Below are positions 37,634 to 51,479 of a stretch of 64,000 bases of DNA, one piece after another. This stretch comes from Osmia lignaria lignaria. Lineage: Eukaryota; Arthropoda; Insecta; Hymenoptera; Megachilidae. How positions within the stretch are numbered: position 1 is the first letter of the stretch; every line of letters begins with the position of its first letter. The stretch is taken from positions 6,820,001 to 6,884,000 of the forward strand of contig NW_027478170.1 of NCBI RefSeq assembly GCF_051020975.1, in the 5' to 3' direction. The notes under the pieces were generated by a model. The model ran no database searches, was not told the DNA's origin, and saw only the letters and a list, made by a program, of their open reading frames with translations. Made by a program: the position numbers and the translations under genes.

Positions 37634-38277
37634 TTGCAGATTTATCTCAAGGGAAGGGGCCTGACGGACATATTTCGAGATATTTCTTCTTCTTGTTGTT
37701 CTTCCTCTGCACAGCTAAGCTGGAAGTGGCATTTGCAGCTCGCAATAGTGCAGAGTTATCTCAAAGAAAGGGGCCACGGTGTTTCTGTACCTCTAGTATG
37801 TTGGTGCGGCTTCGGAACTTTTAAGTATCTTGATATATCTCGAGAACCACGCATCTGATCAAAAAATATCATAGAACATAAAAAGTAGGAAACTTAATTC
37901 TCTACAAAAAAGGTATCTTAACATTTTGCCATAGTTCGCTTCGTTTCCGAGATATTTGCAGATTTATCTCAAGGGAAGGGGCCTGACGGACATATTTCGA
38001 GATATTTCTTCTTCTTGTTGTTCTTCTTCTGCACAGCTAAGCTGGAAGTGGCATTTGCAGGTCGCACTAGTGCAGAGTTATCTCAAAGAAAGGGGCCACG
38101 GTGTTTCTGTATCTCTATTATGTTGGTGCGGCTTCGGAACTTTTAAATATCTTGATATATCTCGAGAACTACGCATCTGATCAAAAAATATCATAGAACA
38201 TAAAAAGTAGGAAACTTAATTCTCTACAAAAAAGGTCTCTTAACATTTTGCCATAGCTCGCTTCGTTTCCGAGATAT
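37634..38277. repeat. Two-unit HOR (644 bp), copy 1
   Basis: The first unit has 'ctgtacctctagtatg', 'ttttaagtatc' and 'gagaaccacgc' with 'ggtatctt' and 'atagttcgc' tail; the second has 'tttgcaggtcgcac'. The pair recurs at 42464 and 43108. Confidence 0.85.
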
Positions 38278-39243
38278 TTGCAGATTTATCTCAAGGGAAG
38301 GGGCCTGACGGACATATTTCGAGATATTTCTTCTTCTTGTTGTTCTTCTTCTGCACAGCTAAGCTGGAAGTGGCATTCGCGGCCCGCACTAGTGCAGAGT
38401 TATCTCGAAGAAAGGGGCCACGGTGTTTCTGTATCTCTATTATGTTGGTGCGGCTTCGGAACTTTTAAATATCTCGATATATCTCGAAAACTACGCTTCT
38501 GATCAAAAAATATCATAGAACATAAATTGTAGGAAACATAATTCTGTACAAAAAACGTCTCTTAACATTTTGCCATAGCTCGCTTCGTTTCCGAGATATT
38601 TGCAGATTTATCTCAAGGGAAGGGGCCTGACGGACATATTTCGAGATATTTCTTCTTCTTGTTGTTCTTCTTCTGCACAGCTAAGCTGGAAGTGGCATTT
38701 GTGGCTCGCACTAGTGCAGAGTTATCTCAAAGAAAGGGGCCACGGTGTTTCTGTATCTCTATTATGTTGGTGCGGCTTCGGAACTTTTAAATATCTTGAT
38801 ATATCTCGAGAACTACGCATCTGATCAAAAAATATCATAGAACATAAAAAGTAGGAAACTTAATTCTCTACAAAAAAGGTCTCTTAACATTTTGCCATAG
38901 CTCGCTTCGTTTCCGAGATATTTGCAGATTTATCTCAAGGGAAGGGGCCTGACGGACATATTTCGAGATATTTCTTCTTCTTGTTGTTCTTCCTCTGCAC
39001 AGCTAAGCTGGAAGTGGCATTTGCAGCTCGCAATAGTGCAGAGTAATCTCAAAGAAAGGGGCCACGGTGTTTCTGTATCTCTATTATGTTGGTGCGGCTT
39101 CGGAACTTTTAAATATCTTGATATATCTCGAGAACTACGCATCTGATCAAAAAATATCATAGAACATAAAAAGTAGGAAACTTAATTCTCTACAAAAAAG
39201 GTCTCTTAACATTTTGCCATAGCTCGCTTCGTTTCCGAGATAT

Positions 39244-40853
39244 TTGCAGATTTATCTCAAGGGAAGGGGCCTGACGGACATATTTCGAGATATTTCTTCT
39301 TCTTGTTGTTCTTCTTCTGCACAGCTAAGCTGGAAGTGGCATTTGCGGCTCGCACTAGTGCAGAGTTATCTCAAAGAAAGGGGCCACGGTGTTTCTGTAT
39401 CTCTATTATGTTGGTGCGGCTTCGGAACTTTTGAATATCTCGATATATCTCGAAAACTACGCTTCTGATCAAAAAACATCATAGAACATAAATTGTAGGA
39501 AACATAATTCTCTACAAAAAACGTCTCTTAACATTTTGCCATAGCTCGCTTCGTTTCCGAGATATTTGCAGATTTATCTCAAGGGAAGGGGCCTGACGGA
39601 CATATTTCGAGATATTTCTTCTTCTTGTTGTTCTTCTTCTGCACAGCTAAGCTGGAAGTGGCATTTGTGGCTCGCACTAGTGCAGAGTTATCTCAAAGAA
39701 AGGGGCGACGGTGTTTCTGTATCTCTATTATGTTGGTGCGGCTTCGGAACTTTTATATATCTTGATATATCTCGAGAACTACGCATCTGATCAAAAAATA
39801 TCATAGAACATAAAAAGTAGGAAACTTAATTCTCTACAAAAAAGGTCTCTTAACATTTTGCCATAGCTCGCTTCGTTTCCGAGATATTTGCAGATTTATC
39901 TCAAGGGAAGGGGCCTGACGGACATATTTCGAGATATTTCTTCTTCTTGTTGTTCTTCTTCTGCACAGCTAAGCTGGAAGTGGCATTTGCAGCTCGCACT
40001 AGTGCAGAGTTATCTCAAAGAAAGGGGCCACGGTGTTTCTGTATCTCTATTATGTTGGTGCGGCTTCGGAACTTTTAAATATCTTGATATATCTCGAGAA
40101 CTACGCATCTGATCAAAAAATATCATAGAACATAAAAAGTAGGAAACTTAATTCTCTACAAAAAAGGTCTCTTAACATTTTGCCATAGCTCGCTTCGTTT
40201 CCGAGATATTTGCAGATTTATCTCAAGGGAAGGGGCCTGACGGACATATTTCGAGATATTTCTTCTTCTTGTTGTCCTTCTTCTGCACAGCTAAGCTGGA
40301 AGTGGCATTTGCAGCTCGCAATAGTGCAGAGTTATCTCAAAGAAGGGGGCCACGGTGTTTCTGTATCTCTATTATGTTGGTGCGGCTTCGGAACTTTTAA
40401 ATATCTTGATATATCTCGAGAACTGCGCATCTGATCAAAAAATATCATAGAACATAAAAAGTAGGAAACTTAATTCTCTACAAAAAAGGTCTCTTAACAT
40501 TTTGCCATAGCTCGCTTCGTTTCCGAGATATTTGCAGATTTATCTCAAGGGAAGGGGCCTGACGGACATATTTCGAGATATTTCTTCTTCTTGTTGTTCT
40601 TCTTCTGCACAGCTAAGCTGGAAGTGGCATTTGCGGCCCGCACTAGTGCAGAGTTATCTCGAAGAAAGGGGCCACGGTGTTTCTGTATCTCTATTATGTT
40701 GGTGCGGCTTCGGAACTTTTAAATATCTTGATATATCTCGAGAACTACGCATCTGATCAAAAAATATCATAGAACATAAAAAGTAGGACACTTAATTCTC
40801 TACAAAAAAGGTCTCTTATCATTTTGCCATAGCTCGCTTCGTTTCCGAGATAT
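39244..40853. repeat. Five-unit HOR (1610 bp) of the 39-42 kb region, copy 1
   Basis: The order is: 'gaatatctcg' with 'aaaacatcat' (39244); 'tttgtggctcgc' with 'aaggggcgacgg' (39566); 'tttgcagctcgcactag' (39888); 'gttgtccttc' with 'agaagggggcc' and 'gaactgcgc' (40210); 'gcggcccgcac' with 'tctcgaag', 'gtaggacac' and 'cttatcatt' (40532). Copy 2 is adjacent. Confidence 0.87.
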
Positions 40854-42463
40854 TTGCAGATTTATCTCAAGGGAAGGGGCCTGACGGACATATTTCGAGA
40901 TATTTCTTCTTCTTGTTGTTCTTCTTCTGCACAGCTAAGCTGGAAGTGGCATTTGCGGCTCGCACTAGTGCAGAGTTATCTCAAAGAAAGGGGCCACGGT
41001 GTTTCTGTATCTCTATTATGTTGGTGCGGCTTCGGAACTTTTGAATATCTCGATATATCTCGAAAACTACGCTTCTGATCAAAAAACATCATAGAACATA
41101 AATTGTAGGAAACATAATTCTCTACAAAAAACGTCTCTTAACATTTTGCCATAGCTCGCTTCGTTTCCGAGATATTTGCAGATTTATCTCAAGGGAAGGG
41201 GCCTGACGGACATATTTCGAGATATTTCTTCTTCTTGTTGTTCTTCTTCTGCACAGCTAAGCTGGAAGTGGCATTTGTGGCTCGCACTAGTGCAGAGTTA
41301 TCTCAAAGAAAGGGGCGACGGTGTTTCTGTATCTCTATTATGTTGGTGCGGCTTCGGAACTTTTAAATATCTTGATATATCTCGAGAACTACGCATCTGA
41401 TCAAAAAATATCATAGAACATAAAAAGTAGGAAACTTAATTCTCTACAAAAAAGGTCTCTTAACATTTTGCCATAGCTCGCTTCGTTTCCGAGATATTTG
41501 CAGATTTATCTCAAGGGAAGGGGCCTGACGGACATATTTCGAGATATTTCTTCTTCTTGTTGTTCTTCTTCTGCACAGCTAAGCTGGAAGTGGCATTTGC
41601 AGCTCGCACTAGTGCAGAGTTATCTCAAAGAAAGGGGCCACGGTGTTTCTGTATCTCTATTATGTTGGTGCGGCTTCGGAACTTTTAAATATCTTGATAT
41701 ATCTCGAGAACTACGCATCTGATCAAAAAATATCATAGAACATAAAAAGTAGGAAACTTAATTCTCTACAAAAAAGGTCTCTTAACATTTTGCCATAGCT
41801 CGCTTCGTTTCCGAGATATTTGCAGATTTATCTCAAGGGAAGGGGCCTGACGGACATATTTCGAGATATTTCTTCTTCTTGTTGTCCTTCTTCTGCACAG
41901 CTAAGCTGGAAGTGGCATTTGCAGCTCGCAATAGTGCAGAGTTATCTCAAAGAAGGGGGCCACGGTGTTTCTGTATCTCTATTATGTTGGTGCGGCTTCG
42001 GAACTTTTAAATATCTTGATATATCTCGAGAACTGCGCATCTGATCAAAAAATATCATAGAACATAAAAAGTAGGAAACTTAATTCTCTACAAAAAAGGT
42101 CTCTTAACATTTTGCCATAGCTCGCTTCGTTTCCGAGATATTTGCAGATTTATCTCAAGGGAAGGGGCCTGACGGACATATTTCGAGATATTTCTTCTTC
42201 TTGTTGTTCTTCTTCTGCACAGCTAAGCTGGAAGTGGCATTTGCGGCCCGCACTAGTGCAGAGTTATCTCGAAGAAAGGGGCCACGGTGTTTCTGTATCT
42301 CTATTATGTTGGTGCGGCTTCGGAACTTTTAAATATCTTGATATATCTCGAGAACTACGCATCTGATCAAAAAATATCATAGAACATAAAAAGTAGGACA
42401 CTTAATTCTCTACAAAAAAGGTCTCTTATCATTTTGCCATAGCTCGCTTCGTTTCCGAGATAT
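40854..42463. repeat. Five-unit HOR of the 39-42 kb region, copy 2
   Basis: An adjacent copy at +1610 bp with the same five markers. The one difference I found is 'cttttatatatc' (39753 region) versus 'cttttaaatatc' here. It is a recent tandem duplication. Confidence 0.87.
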
Positions 42464-43107
42464 TTGCAGATTTATCTCAAGGGAAGGGGCCTGACGGACA
42501 TATTTCGAGATATTTCTTCTTCTTGTTGTTCTTCCTCTGCACAGCTAAGCTGGAAGTGGCATTTGCAGCTCGCAATAGTGCAGAGTTATCTCAAAGAAAG
42601 GGGCCACGGTGTTTCTGTACCTCTAGTATGTTGGTGCGGCTTCGGAACTTTTAAGTATCTTGATATATCTCGAGAACCACGCATCTGATCAAAAAATATC
42701 ATAGAACATAAAAAGTAGGAAACTTAATTCTCTACAAAAAAGGTATCTTAACATTTTGCCATAGTTCGCTTCGTTTCCGAGATATTTGCAGATTTATCTC
42801 AAGGGAAGGGGCCTGACGGACATATTTCGAGATATTTCTTCTTCTTGTTGTTCTTCTTCTGCACAGCTAAGCTGGAAGTGGCATTTGCAGGTCGCACTAG
42901 TGCAGAGTTATCTCAAAGAAAGGGGCCACGGTGTTTCTGTATCTCTATTATGTTGGTGCGGCTTCGGAACTTTTAAATATCTTGATATATCTCGAGAACT
43001 ACGCATCTGATCAAAAAATATCATAGAACATAAATAGTAGGAAACTTAATTCTCTACAAAAAAGGTCCCTCAACATTTTGCCATAGCTCGCTTCGTTTCC
43101 GAGATAT
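42464..43107. repeat. Two-unit HOR, copy 2
   Basis: This carries all markers of 37634-38277 at +4830 bp (15 units). Its second unit ends with 'aaatagtagg' and 'ggtccctcaac', which differs from copy 1 and leads into the 'gcacatttatc' head of copy 3. Confidence 0.85.
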
Positions 43108-43429
43108 TTGCACATTTATCTCAAGGGAAGCGGCCTAACGGACATATTTCGAGATATTTCTTCTTCTTGTTGTTCTTCCTCTGCACAGCTAAGCTGGAAG
43201 TGGCATTTGCAGCTCGCAATAGTGCAGAGTTATCTCAAAGAAAGGGGCCACGGTGTTTCTGTACCTCTAGTATGTTGGTGCGGCTTCGGAACTTTTAAGT
43301 ATCTTGATATATCTCGAGAACCACGCATCTGATCAAAAAATATCATAGAACATAAAAAGTAGGAAACTTAATTCTCTACAAAAAAGGTATCTTAACATTT
43401 TGCCATAGTTCGCTTCGTTTCCGAGATAT
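43108..43429. repeat. Chimeric unit: 'gcacatttatc' head on 'ctctagtatg' body
   Basis: The head equals that of units at 29906 and 43752; from 'cttcctctg' onward it equals 42464. The switch lies between about 43140 and 43178. Confidence 0.78.
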
Positions 43430-43751
43430 TTGCAGATTTATCTCAAGGGAAGGGGCCTGACGGACATATTTCGAGATATTTCTTCTTCTTGTTGTTCTTC
43501 TTCTGCACAGCTAAGCTGGAAGTGGCATTTGCAGGTCGCACTAGTGCAGAGTTATCTCAAAGAAAGGGGCCACGGTGTTTCTGTATCTCTATTATGTTGG
43601 TGCGGCTTCGGAACTTTTAAATATCTTGATATATCTCGAGAACTACGCATCTGATCAAAAAATATCATAGAACATAAATAGTAGGAAACTTAATTCTCTA
43701 CAAAAAAGGTCCCTCAACATTTTGCCATAGCTCGCTTCGTTTCCGAGATAT
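43108..43751. repeat. Two-unit HOR, copy 3
   Basis: A tandem copy of 42464-43107. Its first unit has a foreign 'gcacatttatctcaagg' and 'aagcggcctaacgg' head joined to the standard body of the HOR. Confidence 0.84.
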
Positions 43752-45039
43752 TTGCACATTTATCTCAAGGGAAGCGGCCTAACGGACATATTTCGAGATA
43801 TTTCTTCTTCTTGTTGTTCTTCTTCTGCACAGCTAAGCTGGAAGTGGCATTTGCGGCTCGCACTAGTGCAGAGTTATCTCAAAGAAAGGGGCCACGGTGT
43901 TTCTGTATCTCTATTATGTTGGTGCGGCTTCGGAACTTTTAAATATCTCGATATATCTCGAAAACTACGCTTCTGATCAAAAAATATCATAGAACATAAA
44001 TTGTAGGAAACATAATTCTGTACAAAAAACGTCTCTTAACATTTTGCCATAGCTCGCTTCGTTTCCGAGATATGTGCAGATTCAGCTCAAAGGAACGGGC
44101 CTGACGGACATATTTCGAGATACTTCTTCTTCTTGTTGTTCTTCCTCTGCACAGCTAAGCTGGAAGTGGCATTTGCAGCTCGCAATAGTGCAGAGTTATC
44201 TCAAAGAAAGGGGCCACGGTGTTTCTGTATCTCTATTATGTTGGTGCGGCTTCGGAACTTTTAAATATCTTGATATATCTCGAGAACTACGCATCTGATC
44301 AAAAAATATCATAGAACATAAAAAGTAGGAAACTTAATTCTCTACAAAAAAGGTCTCTTAACATTTTGCCATAGCTCGCTTCGTTTCCGAGATATTTGCA
44401 GATTTATCTCAAGGGAAGGGGCCTGACGGACATATTTCGAGATATTTCTTCTTCTTGTTGTCCTTCTTCTGCACAGCTAAGCTGGAAGTGGCATTTGCAG
44501 CTCGCAATAGTGCAGAGTTATCTCAAAGAAGGGGGCCACGGTGTTTCTGTATCTCTATTATGTTGGTGCGGCTTCGGAACTTTTAAATATCTTGATATAT
44601 CTCGAGAACTACGCATCTGATCAAAAAATATCATAGAACATAAAAAGTACGAAACTTAATTCTCTACAACAAAGGTCTCTTAACATTTTGCCATAGCTCG
44701 CTTTGTTTCCGAGATATTTGCTGATTTATCTCAAGGGAAGGGGCCTGACGGACATATTTCGAGATATTTCTTCTTCTCGTTGTTCTTCTTCTGCACAGCT
44801 AAGCTGGAAGTGGCATTTGCGGCCCGCACTAGTGCAGAGTTATCTCAAAGAAAGGGGCCACGGTGTTTCTGTATCTCTATTATGTTGGTGCGGCTTCGGA
44901 ACTTTTAAATATCTCGATATATCTCGAAAACTACGCTTCTGATCAAAAAATATCATAGAACATAACTTGTAGGAGACATAATTCTCTACAAAAAAGGTCT
45001 CTTAACATTTTGCCATAGCTCGCTTCGTTTCCGAGATAT

Positions 45040-46327
45040 TTGCAGATATATCTCAAGGGAAGGGGCCTGACGGACATATTTCGAGATATTTCTTCTTCTT
45101 GTTGTTCTTCTTCTGCACAGCTAAGCTGGAAGTGGCATTTGCAGCTCGCAATAGTGCAGAGTTATCTCAAAGAAAGGGGCCACGGTGTTTCTGTATCTCT
45201 ATTATGTTGGTGCAGCTTCGGAACTTTTAAATATCTTGATATATCTCGAGAACAACGCATCTGATCAAAAAATATCATAGAACATAAAATGTAGAAAACT
45301 TAATTCTCTACAAAAAAGGTCTCTTAACATTTTGCCATAGCTCGCTTCGTTTCCGAGATATATGCAGATTTATCTCAAGGGAAGGGGCCTGACGGACATA
45401 TTTCGAGATATTTCTTCTTCTTGTTGTTCTTCTTCTGCACAGCTAAGCTGGAAGTGGCATTTGCGGCTCGCACTAGTGCAGAGTTATCTCAAAGAAAGGG
45501 GCCACGGTGTTTCTGTATCTCTATTATGTTGGTGCGGCTTCGGAACTTTTAAATATCTCGATATATCTCGAAAACTACGCTTCTGATCAAAAAATATCAT
45601 AGAACATGAATTGTAGGAAACATAATTCTCTACAAAAAAGGTCTCTTAACATTTTGCCATAGCTCGTTTCGTTTCCGAGATATTTGCAGATATATCTCAA
45701 GGGAAGGTGCCTGACGGACATATTTCGAGATATTTCTTCTTCTTGTTGTTCTTCTTCTGCACAGCTAAACTGGAAGTGGCATTTCCAGCTCGCAATAGTG
45801 CAGAGTTATCTCAAAGAAAGGGGCCACGGTGTTTCTGTATCTCTATTATGTTGGTGCGGCTTCGGAACTTTTAAATATCTTGATATATCTCGAGAACAAC
45901 GCATCTGATCAAAAAATATCATAGAACATAAAAAGTAGAAAACTTAATTCTCTACAAAAAAGGTCTCTTAACATTTTGCCATAGCTCGCTTCGTTTCCGA
46001 GATATATGCAGATTTATCTCAAGGGAAGGGGCCTGACGGACATATTTCGAGATATTTCTTCTTCTTGTTGTTCTTCTTCTGCACAGCTAAGCTGGAAGTG
46101 GCATTTGCAGCTCGCAATAGTGCAGAGTTATCTCAAAGAAAGGGGCCACGGTGTTTCTGTATCTCTATTATGTTGATGCGGCTTCGGAACTTTTAAATAT
46201 CTCGATATATCTCGAAAACTACGCTTCTGATCAAAAAATATCATAGAACATAACTTGTAGGAGACATAATTCTCTACAAAAAAGGTCGCTTAACATTTTG
46301 CCATAGCTCGCTTCGTTTCCGAGATAT
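45040..46327. repeat. Two-unit pattern in the mosaic segment
   Basis: Units at 45040 and 45684 both carry 'gagaacaacgc' and 'gtagaaaac' tails and are both followed by a unit with 'gagatatatgcag' (45362 and 46006). Bodies differ ('tgcagcttcgg' only in the first). This is a partly eroded 644-bp dimer. Confidence 0.65.
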
Positions 46328-48581
46328 TTGCAGATATATCTCAAGGGAAGGGGCCTGACGGACATATTTCGAGATATTCCTTCTTCTTGTTGTTCTTCTT
46401 CTGCACAGCTAAACTGGAAGTGGCATTTCCAGCTCGCAATAGAGCAGAGTTATCTGAAAGAAAGGGGCCACGGTGTTTCTGTATCTCTATTATGTTGGTG
46501 CGGCTTCGGAACTTTTAAATATCTTGATATATCTCGAGAACTACGCATCTGATCAAAAAATATCATAGAACATAAAAAGTAGGAAACTTAATTCTCTACA
46601 AAAAAGGTCTCTTAACATTTTGCCATAGCTCGCTTCGTTTCCGAGATATTTGCAGATTTATCTCAAGGGAAGGGGCCTGACGGACATATTTCGAGATATT
46701 TCTTCTTCTTGTTGTTCTTCTTCTGCACAGCTAAGCTGGAAGTGGCATTTGCGGCTCGCGCTAGTGCAGAGTTATCTCAAAGAAAGGGGCCACGGTGTTT
46801 CTGGATCTCTATTATGTTGGTGCGGCTTCGGAACTTTTAAATATCTCGATATATCTCGAAAACTACGCATCTGATCAAAAAATATCATAGAACATAAAAA
46901 GTACGAAACATAATTCGCTACAAAAAAGGTCTCTTAACATTTTGCCATAGCTCGTTTCGTTTCCGAGATATTTGCAGATATATCTCAAGGGAAGGGGCCT
47001 GACGGACATCTTTCGAGATATTTCTTCTTCTTGTTGTTCTTCTTCTGCACAGCTAAACTGGAAGTGGCGTTTCCAGCTCGCAATAGCGCAGAGTTATCTG
47101 AAAGAAAGGGGCTACGGTGTTGCTGTATCTCTATTATGTTGGTACGGCTTCGGAACTTTTAAATATCTTGATATATCTCGAGAACTACGCATCTGATCAA
47201 AAAATATCATAGAACATAAAAAGTAGGAAACTTAATTCTCTACAAAAAAGGTCTCTCAACATTATGCCATAGCTCGCTTCGTTTCCGAGATATTTGCTGA
47301 TTTATCTCAAGGGAAGGGGCCTGACGGACATATTTCGAGATATTTCTTCTTCTCGTTGTTCTTCTTCTGCACAGCTAAGCTGGAAGTGGCATTTCCAGCT
47401 CGCAATAGTGCAGAGTTATCTCAAAGAAAGGGGCCACGGTGTTTCTGTATCTCTATTATGCTGGTGCGGCTTCGGAACTTTTAAATATCTTGATATATCT
47501 CGAGAACTACGCATCTGATCAAAAAATATCATAGAACATAAAAAGTAGGAAACTTAATTCTCTACAAAAAAGGTCTCTTAACATTTTGCCATAGCTCGCT
47601 GGGTTTCCGAGATACTTGCAGATTTATCTCAAGGGAAGGGGCCTGACGGACATATTTCGAGATATTTCTTCTTCTTGTTGTCCTTCTTCTGCACAGCTAA
47701 GCTGGAAGTGGCATTTGCGGCTCGCACTAGTGCAGAGTTATCTCAAAGAAACGGGCCACGGTGTTTCTGTATCTCTATTATGTTGGTGCGGCTTCGGAAC
47801 TTTTAAATATCTCGATATATCTCGAAAACTACGCTTCTGATCAAAAAATATCATAGAACATAAATTGTAGGAAACATAATTCTGTACAAAAAACGTCTCT
47901 TAACATTTTGCCATAGCTCGCTTCGTTTCCGAGATATGTGCAGATTCAGCTCAAAGGAACGGGCCTGACGGACATATTTCGAGATACTTCTTCTTCTTGT
48001 TGTTCTTCCTCTGCACAGCTAAGCTGGAAGTGGCATTTGCAGCTCGCAATAGTGCAGAGTTATCTCAAAGAAAGGGGCCACGGTGTTTCTGTATCTCTAT
48101 TATGTTGGTGCGGCTTCGGAACTTTTAAATATCTCGATATATCTCGAAAACTACGCTTCTGATCAAAAAATATCATAGAACATAAATTGTAGGAAACATA
48201 ATTCTCTACAAAAAACGTCTCTTAACATTTTGCCATAGCTCGCTTCGTTTCCGAGATATTTGCAGATTCAGCTCAAAGGAACTGGCCTGACGGACATATT
48301 TCGAGATATTTCTTCTTCTTGTTGTTCTTCCTCTGCACAGCTAAGCTGGAAGTGGCATTTGCAGCTCGCAATAGTGCAGAGTTATCTCAAAGAAAGGGGC
48401 CACGGTGTTTCTGTATCTCTATTATGTTGGTGCGGCTTCGGAACTTTTAAATATCTTGATATATCTCGAGAACTACGCATCTGATCAAAAAATATCATAG
48501 AACATAAAAAGTAGGCAACTTAATTCTCTACAAAAAAGGTCTCTTATCATTTTGCCATAGCTCTCTTCGTTTCCGAGATAT

Positions 48582-49869
48582 TTGCAGATTTATCTCAAGG
48601 GAAGGGGCCTGACGGACATATTTCGAGATATTTCTTCTTCTTGTTGTTCTTCTTCTGCACAGCTAAGCTGGAAGTGGCATTTGCAGCTCGCAATAGTGCA
48701 GAGTTACCTCAAAGAAAGGGGCCACGGTGTGTCTGTATCTCTATTATGTTGGTGCCGCTTCGGAACTTTTAAATATCTTGATATATCTCGAGAACTACGC
48801 ATCCGATCAAAAAATATCATAGAACAGAAAAAGTAGGAAACTTAATTCTCTACAAAAAAGGTCTCTTATCATTTTGCCATAGCTCGCTTCGTTTCCGAGA
48901 TATTTGCAGATTTATCTCGAGGGAAGGGGCCTGACGGACATATTTCGAGATATTTCTTCTTCTTGTTGTTCTTCTTCTGCACAGCTAAGCTGGAAGCGGC
49001 ATTTGCGGCTCGCACTAGTGCAGAGTTATCTCAAAGAAAGGGGCCACGGTGTTTCTGTATCTCTATTATGTTGGTGCGGCCTCGGAACTTTTAAATATCT
49101 TGATATATCTCGAGAACTACGCCTCTGATCGAAAAATATCATAGACCATAAAAAGTAGGAAACTTAATTATCTACAAAAAAGGTCTCTTAACATTTTGCC
49201 ATAGCTCGCTTCATTTCCGAGATATTTGCAGATTTATCTCAAGGGAAGGGGCCTGACGGACATATTTCGAGATATTTCTTCTTCTTGTTGTTCTTCTTCT
49301 GCACAGCTAAGCTGGAAGTGGCATTTACAGCTCGCAATAGTGCAGAGTTATCTCAAAGAAAGGGGCCACGGTGTTTCTGTATCTCTATTACGTTGGTGCG
49401 GCTTCGGAACTTTTAAATATCTCGATATATCTCGAAAACTACGCTTCTGAACAAAAAATATCATAGAACATAAATTGTAGGAAACATAATTCTCTACAAA
49501 AAAGGTCTCTTATCATTTTGCCATAGCTCTCTTCGTTTCCGAGATATTTGCAGATATATCTCAAGGGAAGGGGCCTGACGGACATATTTCGAGATATTTC
49601 TTCTTCTTGTTGATCTTCTTCTGCACAGCTAAGCTGGAAGTGGCATTTGCAGCTCGCAATAGTGCAGAGTTATCTCAAAGAAAGGGGCCACGGTGTTTCT
49701 GTATCTCTATTATGTTGGTGCGGCTTCGGAACTTTTAAATATCTTGATATATCTCGAGAACTACGCATCCGATCAAAAAATATCGTAGAACATAAAAAGT
49801 AGGAAACTTAATTATCTACAAAAAAGGTCTCTTAACATTTTGCCATAGCTCGCTTCGTTTCCGAGATAT
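48582..49869. repeat. Eight-unit spaced block, copy 1
   Basis: Markers are 'ggtgccgcttcgg' and 'catccgatc' (48582), 'tttatctcgagg' with 'gaagcggc' and 'gcctctgatcg' (48904), a 'tttacagctcgc' unit with B tail (49226), and 'gttgatcttc' with 'atcgtagaac' and 'taattatctac' (49548). The second and fourth units recur at +2576 bp (51480 and 52124). Confidence 0.7.
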
Positions 49870-50191
49870 TTGCAGATTTATCTCAAGGGAAGGGGCCTGA
49901 CGGACATATTTCGAGATATTTCTTCTTCTTGTTGTTCTTCTTCTGCACAGCTAAGCTGGAAGTGGCATTTGCAGCTCGCAATAGTGCAGAGTCATCTCAA
50001 AGAAAGGGGCCACGGTGTTTCTGTATCTCTATTATGTTGGTGCGGCTTCGGAACTTTTAAATATCTTGATATATCTCGAGAACTACGAATCTGATCAGAA
50101 AATATCATAGAAGATAAAAAGTAGGAAACTTAATTCTCTACAAAAAAGGTCTCTTAACATTTTGCCATAGCTCGCTTCGTTTCCGAGATAT

Positions 50192-51479
50192 TTGCAGATT
50201 TATCTCATGGTAAGGGGCCTGACGGACATATTTCGAAATATTTCTTCTTCTTGTTGTTCTTCTTCTGCACAGCTAAGCTGGAAGTGGCATTTGCAGCTCG
50301 CAATAGTGCATAGTTATCTGAAAGAAAGGGGCCACGGTGTTTCTGTATCTCTATTATGTTGGTGCGGCTTCGGAACTTTTAAATATCTCGATATATCTCG
50401 AAAACTACGCTTCTGATCAAAAAATATCATAGAACATAAATTGTAGGAAACATAATTCTCTACAAAAAAGGTCTCTTAACATTTTGCCATAGCTCGCTTC
50501 GTTTCCGAGATATTTGCAGATATATCTCAAGGGAAGGGGCCTGACGGACATATTTCGAGATATTTCTTCTTCTTGTTGTTCTTCTTCTGCACAGCTAAGC
50601 TGGAACTGGCATTTACAGCTCGCAATAGTGCAGAGTTATCTCAAAGAAAGGGGCCACGGTGTTTCTGTATCTCTATTATGTTGGTGCGGCTTCGGAACTT
50701 TTAAATATCTCGATATATCTCGAAAACTACGCTTCTGATCAAAAAATATCATAGAACATAAATTGTAGGAAACATAATTCTCTACAAAAAAGGTCTGTTA
50801 TCATTTTGCCATAGCTCTCTTCGTTTCCGAGATATTTGCAGATATATCTCAAGGGAAGGGGCCTGACGGACATATTTCGAGATATTTCTTCTTCTTGTTG
50901 ATCTTCTTCTGCACAGCTAAGCTGGAAGTGGCATTTGCAGCTCGCAATAGTGCAAAGTTATCTCAAAGAAAGGGGCCACGGTGTTTCTGTATCTCTATTA
51001 TGTTGGTGCGGCTTCGGAACTTTTAAATATCTTGATATATCTCGAGAACTACGCATCTGATCAAAAAATATCGTAGAACATAAAAAGTAGGAAACTTAAT
51101 TCTCTACAAATAAGGTCTCTTAACATTTTGCCATAGCTCGCTTCGTTTCCGAGATATTTGCAGATTTATCTCAAGGGAAGGGGCCTGACGGACATATTTC
51201 GAGATATTTCTTCTTCTTGTTGTTCTTCTTCTGCACAGCTAAGCTGGAAGTGGCATTTGCAGCTCGCAATAGTGCAGAGTTACCTCAATGAAAGGGGCCA
51301 CGGTGTTTCTGTATCTCTATTATGTTGGTGCGGCTTCGGAACTTTTAAATATCTTGATATATCTCGAGAACTACGCATCCGATCAAAAAATATCATAGAA
51401 CATAAAAAGTAGAAAACTTAATTCTCTACAAAAAAGGTCTCTTAACATTTTGCCATAGCTCGCTTCGTTTCCGAGATAT
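50192..51479. repeat. 11-unit-spaced block, copy 1
   Basis: The order is 'ctcatggtaagg' with 'gcatagttatctg' (50192), 'tttacagctcgc' (50514), 'gttgatcttc' with 'gcaaagttatc' and a 'ggtctgttatc' approach (50836), and 'gttacctcaatg' with 'catccgatc' and 'gtagaaaac' (51158). It recurs at +3542 bp (53734-55021). The tail just before ('actacgaatctgatcag', 'agaagat') is shared too. Confidence 0.82.
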
